From the NCBI RefSeq assembly GCF_000380165.1, contig NZ_KB904680.1, forward strand, positions 153,915 through 217,914: a stretch of DNA of 64,000 nt, read 5' to 3'. Origin of the DNA: Wenjunlia vitaminophila DSM 41686. Its GTDB lineage: Bacteria > Actinomycetota > Actinomycetes > Streptomycetales > Streptomycetaceae. This document shows, piece by piece, positions 63,527-64,000 of the stretch (position 1 is its first letter; each line of letters begins with the position of its first letter). The notes below the pieces were generated by a model that was not told the DNA's origin, made no database searches, and was given only the letters and a program-made list of their open reading frames with translations. A program made the position numbers and the translations under genes.

Positions 63527-64000
63527 TGCAGCCCAACACCGCTGTTCGCCCCGTACTTCCGAGTTGTCCCTGCCTTGTCAGTCCTTCTCGCCCTGGGCTT
63601 CCCTGCTCGTGCACGTGTCCCTGCACCTCAGAGCACCTCCACGAGACGGAGCCCACCCTCATGACGAAGCGCAGGAACATCACCGTCGGTGTGGCCACGG
63701 CCATCGCCCTCGCCGCCGTAGGCACCGGCCTTACCCTCCCGGCCAACGCCGCCCCCAAGGAGGGCGTGGTCATCGGCGCGGACGCGTCCAACGCCATCCC
63801 GGACAGCTACATCGTCACCCTGAAGAAGGCCGAGCACCGGTCGAGCACCTTCGCGGGCAAGAGCGTCGTCACCAAGTACGGCGCCGACATCGAGCGGGTC
63901 TACACCCACGCCCTGAACGGGTACGCGGTCACGATGTCCGCCGACGAGGCCCGGCAGCTCGCCGCCGACCCGGCCGTGGACAAGGTCTACGCCGACCAGA
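63527..64000 (+). repeat. Duplicated leader plus subtilase unit, copy 2 (runs off the window)
   Basis: Second copy of the unit at 61859. The leader and coding sequence are clearly similar to copy 1, with scattered substitutions. Confidence 0.8.
63661..64000 (+). CDS. Secreted subtilisin-like serine protease, copy 2 (3' end beyond window)
   Basis: 113 residues visible: signal [30 protein letters not shown] and the I9 propeptide ([45 protein letters not shown]), nearly identical to copy 1. The catalytic domain is outside the window. ATG at 63661. Confidence 0.92.
   Translation, partial: MTKRRNITVGVATAIALAAVGTGLTLPANAAPKEGVVIGADASNAIPDSYIVTLKKAEHRSSTFAGKSVVTKYGADIERVYTHALNGYAVTMSADEARQLAADPAVDKVYADQ

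Larger units (their letters stand above)
63204..63660. other. 457-nt region between the two subtilases
   Basis: No gene. Holds a GC hairpin (63256-63304), the second copy of the 29-nt element (63363-63391), and from 63527 the duplicated leader. The stretch in between (63392-63526) is where the regulator gene would be in copy 1; only a short, degraded stretch resembling its 3' end (ACTCACACCC...CTGTCCGGTATG) remains. Confidence 0.7.

Noticed and set aside
1..64000. Prophage, insertion sequence, tRNA or rRNA
   Set aside because: I found no transposase, integrase, terminal repeats or convincing tRNA cloverleaf. I may miss short RNA genes without a search tool.

Overview
This is a very high-GC (about 73% by eye) actinomycete chromosome segment, most like a Streptomyces-type organism. 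The signs are GTG/ATG starts with GTGA/ATGA overlaps, LAL and SigE-type regulators, many Sec-secreted proteases and a PKS-NRPS megasynthase. I see no tRNA, rRNA, CRISPR array, IS element or phage genes, and the genus cannot be fixed from the sequence alone.

Layout. (1) 1-12911, all minus strand: a tightly overlapped [NiFe]-hydrogenase operon of group 3b type. It runs from a GNAT/acyl-CoA-ligase-like acetyltransferase through the maturation protease, HypF, HypC, beta (Fe-S), a cyclic-nucleotide-binding-like protein, gamma (FAD/NAD), delta (small) and alpha (large) subunits to HypD and HypE, which is cut by the window edge. (2) 13189-21118, all minus: a cluster for secreted proteins. It holds a small proline-rich ORF, an 839-aa subtilase-like protein without a catalytic domain, a sedolisin-like protein that has lost its catalytic residues, a WDGT-repeat protein and an intact subtilase. 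A LAL-type LuxR regulator lies upstream, with a perfect palindrome at its 3' end. (3) 24341-26689: a GlxA/AraC-type regulator divergent from a saccharopine-dehydrogenase-like oxidoreductase. (4) 26699-36134: the most unusual block. It contains a GTPase-associated protein 1 (GAP1)-like protein, a TerY-like vWA protein, a PP2C phosphatase and zinc-ribbon kinase in one open frame, and a convergent three-gene operon (multi-beta-domain protein, single-TM protein, two-TM coiled-coil protein). It resembles the TerY-P signalling triads predicted to act in biological conflict or stress. (5) 36383-43882: small regulatory and transport genes (Lrp with a PLP lyase, MFS with a CGNR regulator, an MFS remnant, TerB, and an M56/BlaI pair). 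(6) 42566-54833: an MFS exporter overlapping a 3663-residue acyl-ligase-ACP-KS-AT-ACP-monooxygenase-C-A-T-C megasynthase. (7) 54954-64000: a lectin-metalloprotease with a DasR-like site, a SigE-family sigma factor with a membrane protein, two duplicated serine hydrolases, and a LuxR/TrmB-like regulator followed by two tandem proteinase-K-like subtilases, the second cut by the window edge.

How it fits together: the hydrogenase operon looks complete for catalysis and late maturation, but HypA and HypB are not visible here. The GAP1/TerY-P block has matching kinase, phosphatase and vWA modules next to a membrane complex, so it reads as a sensor/effector system. The megasynthase plus its own exporter is a compact stand-alone biosynthetic locus. 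Short inverted repeats recur at regulator-target junctions (for example 21165, 39372, 40470, 54865, 60716 and the repeated element at 60793/63363) and are listed separately.
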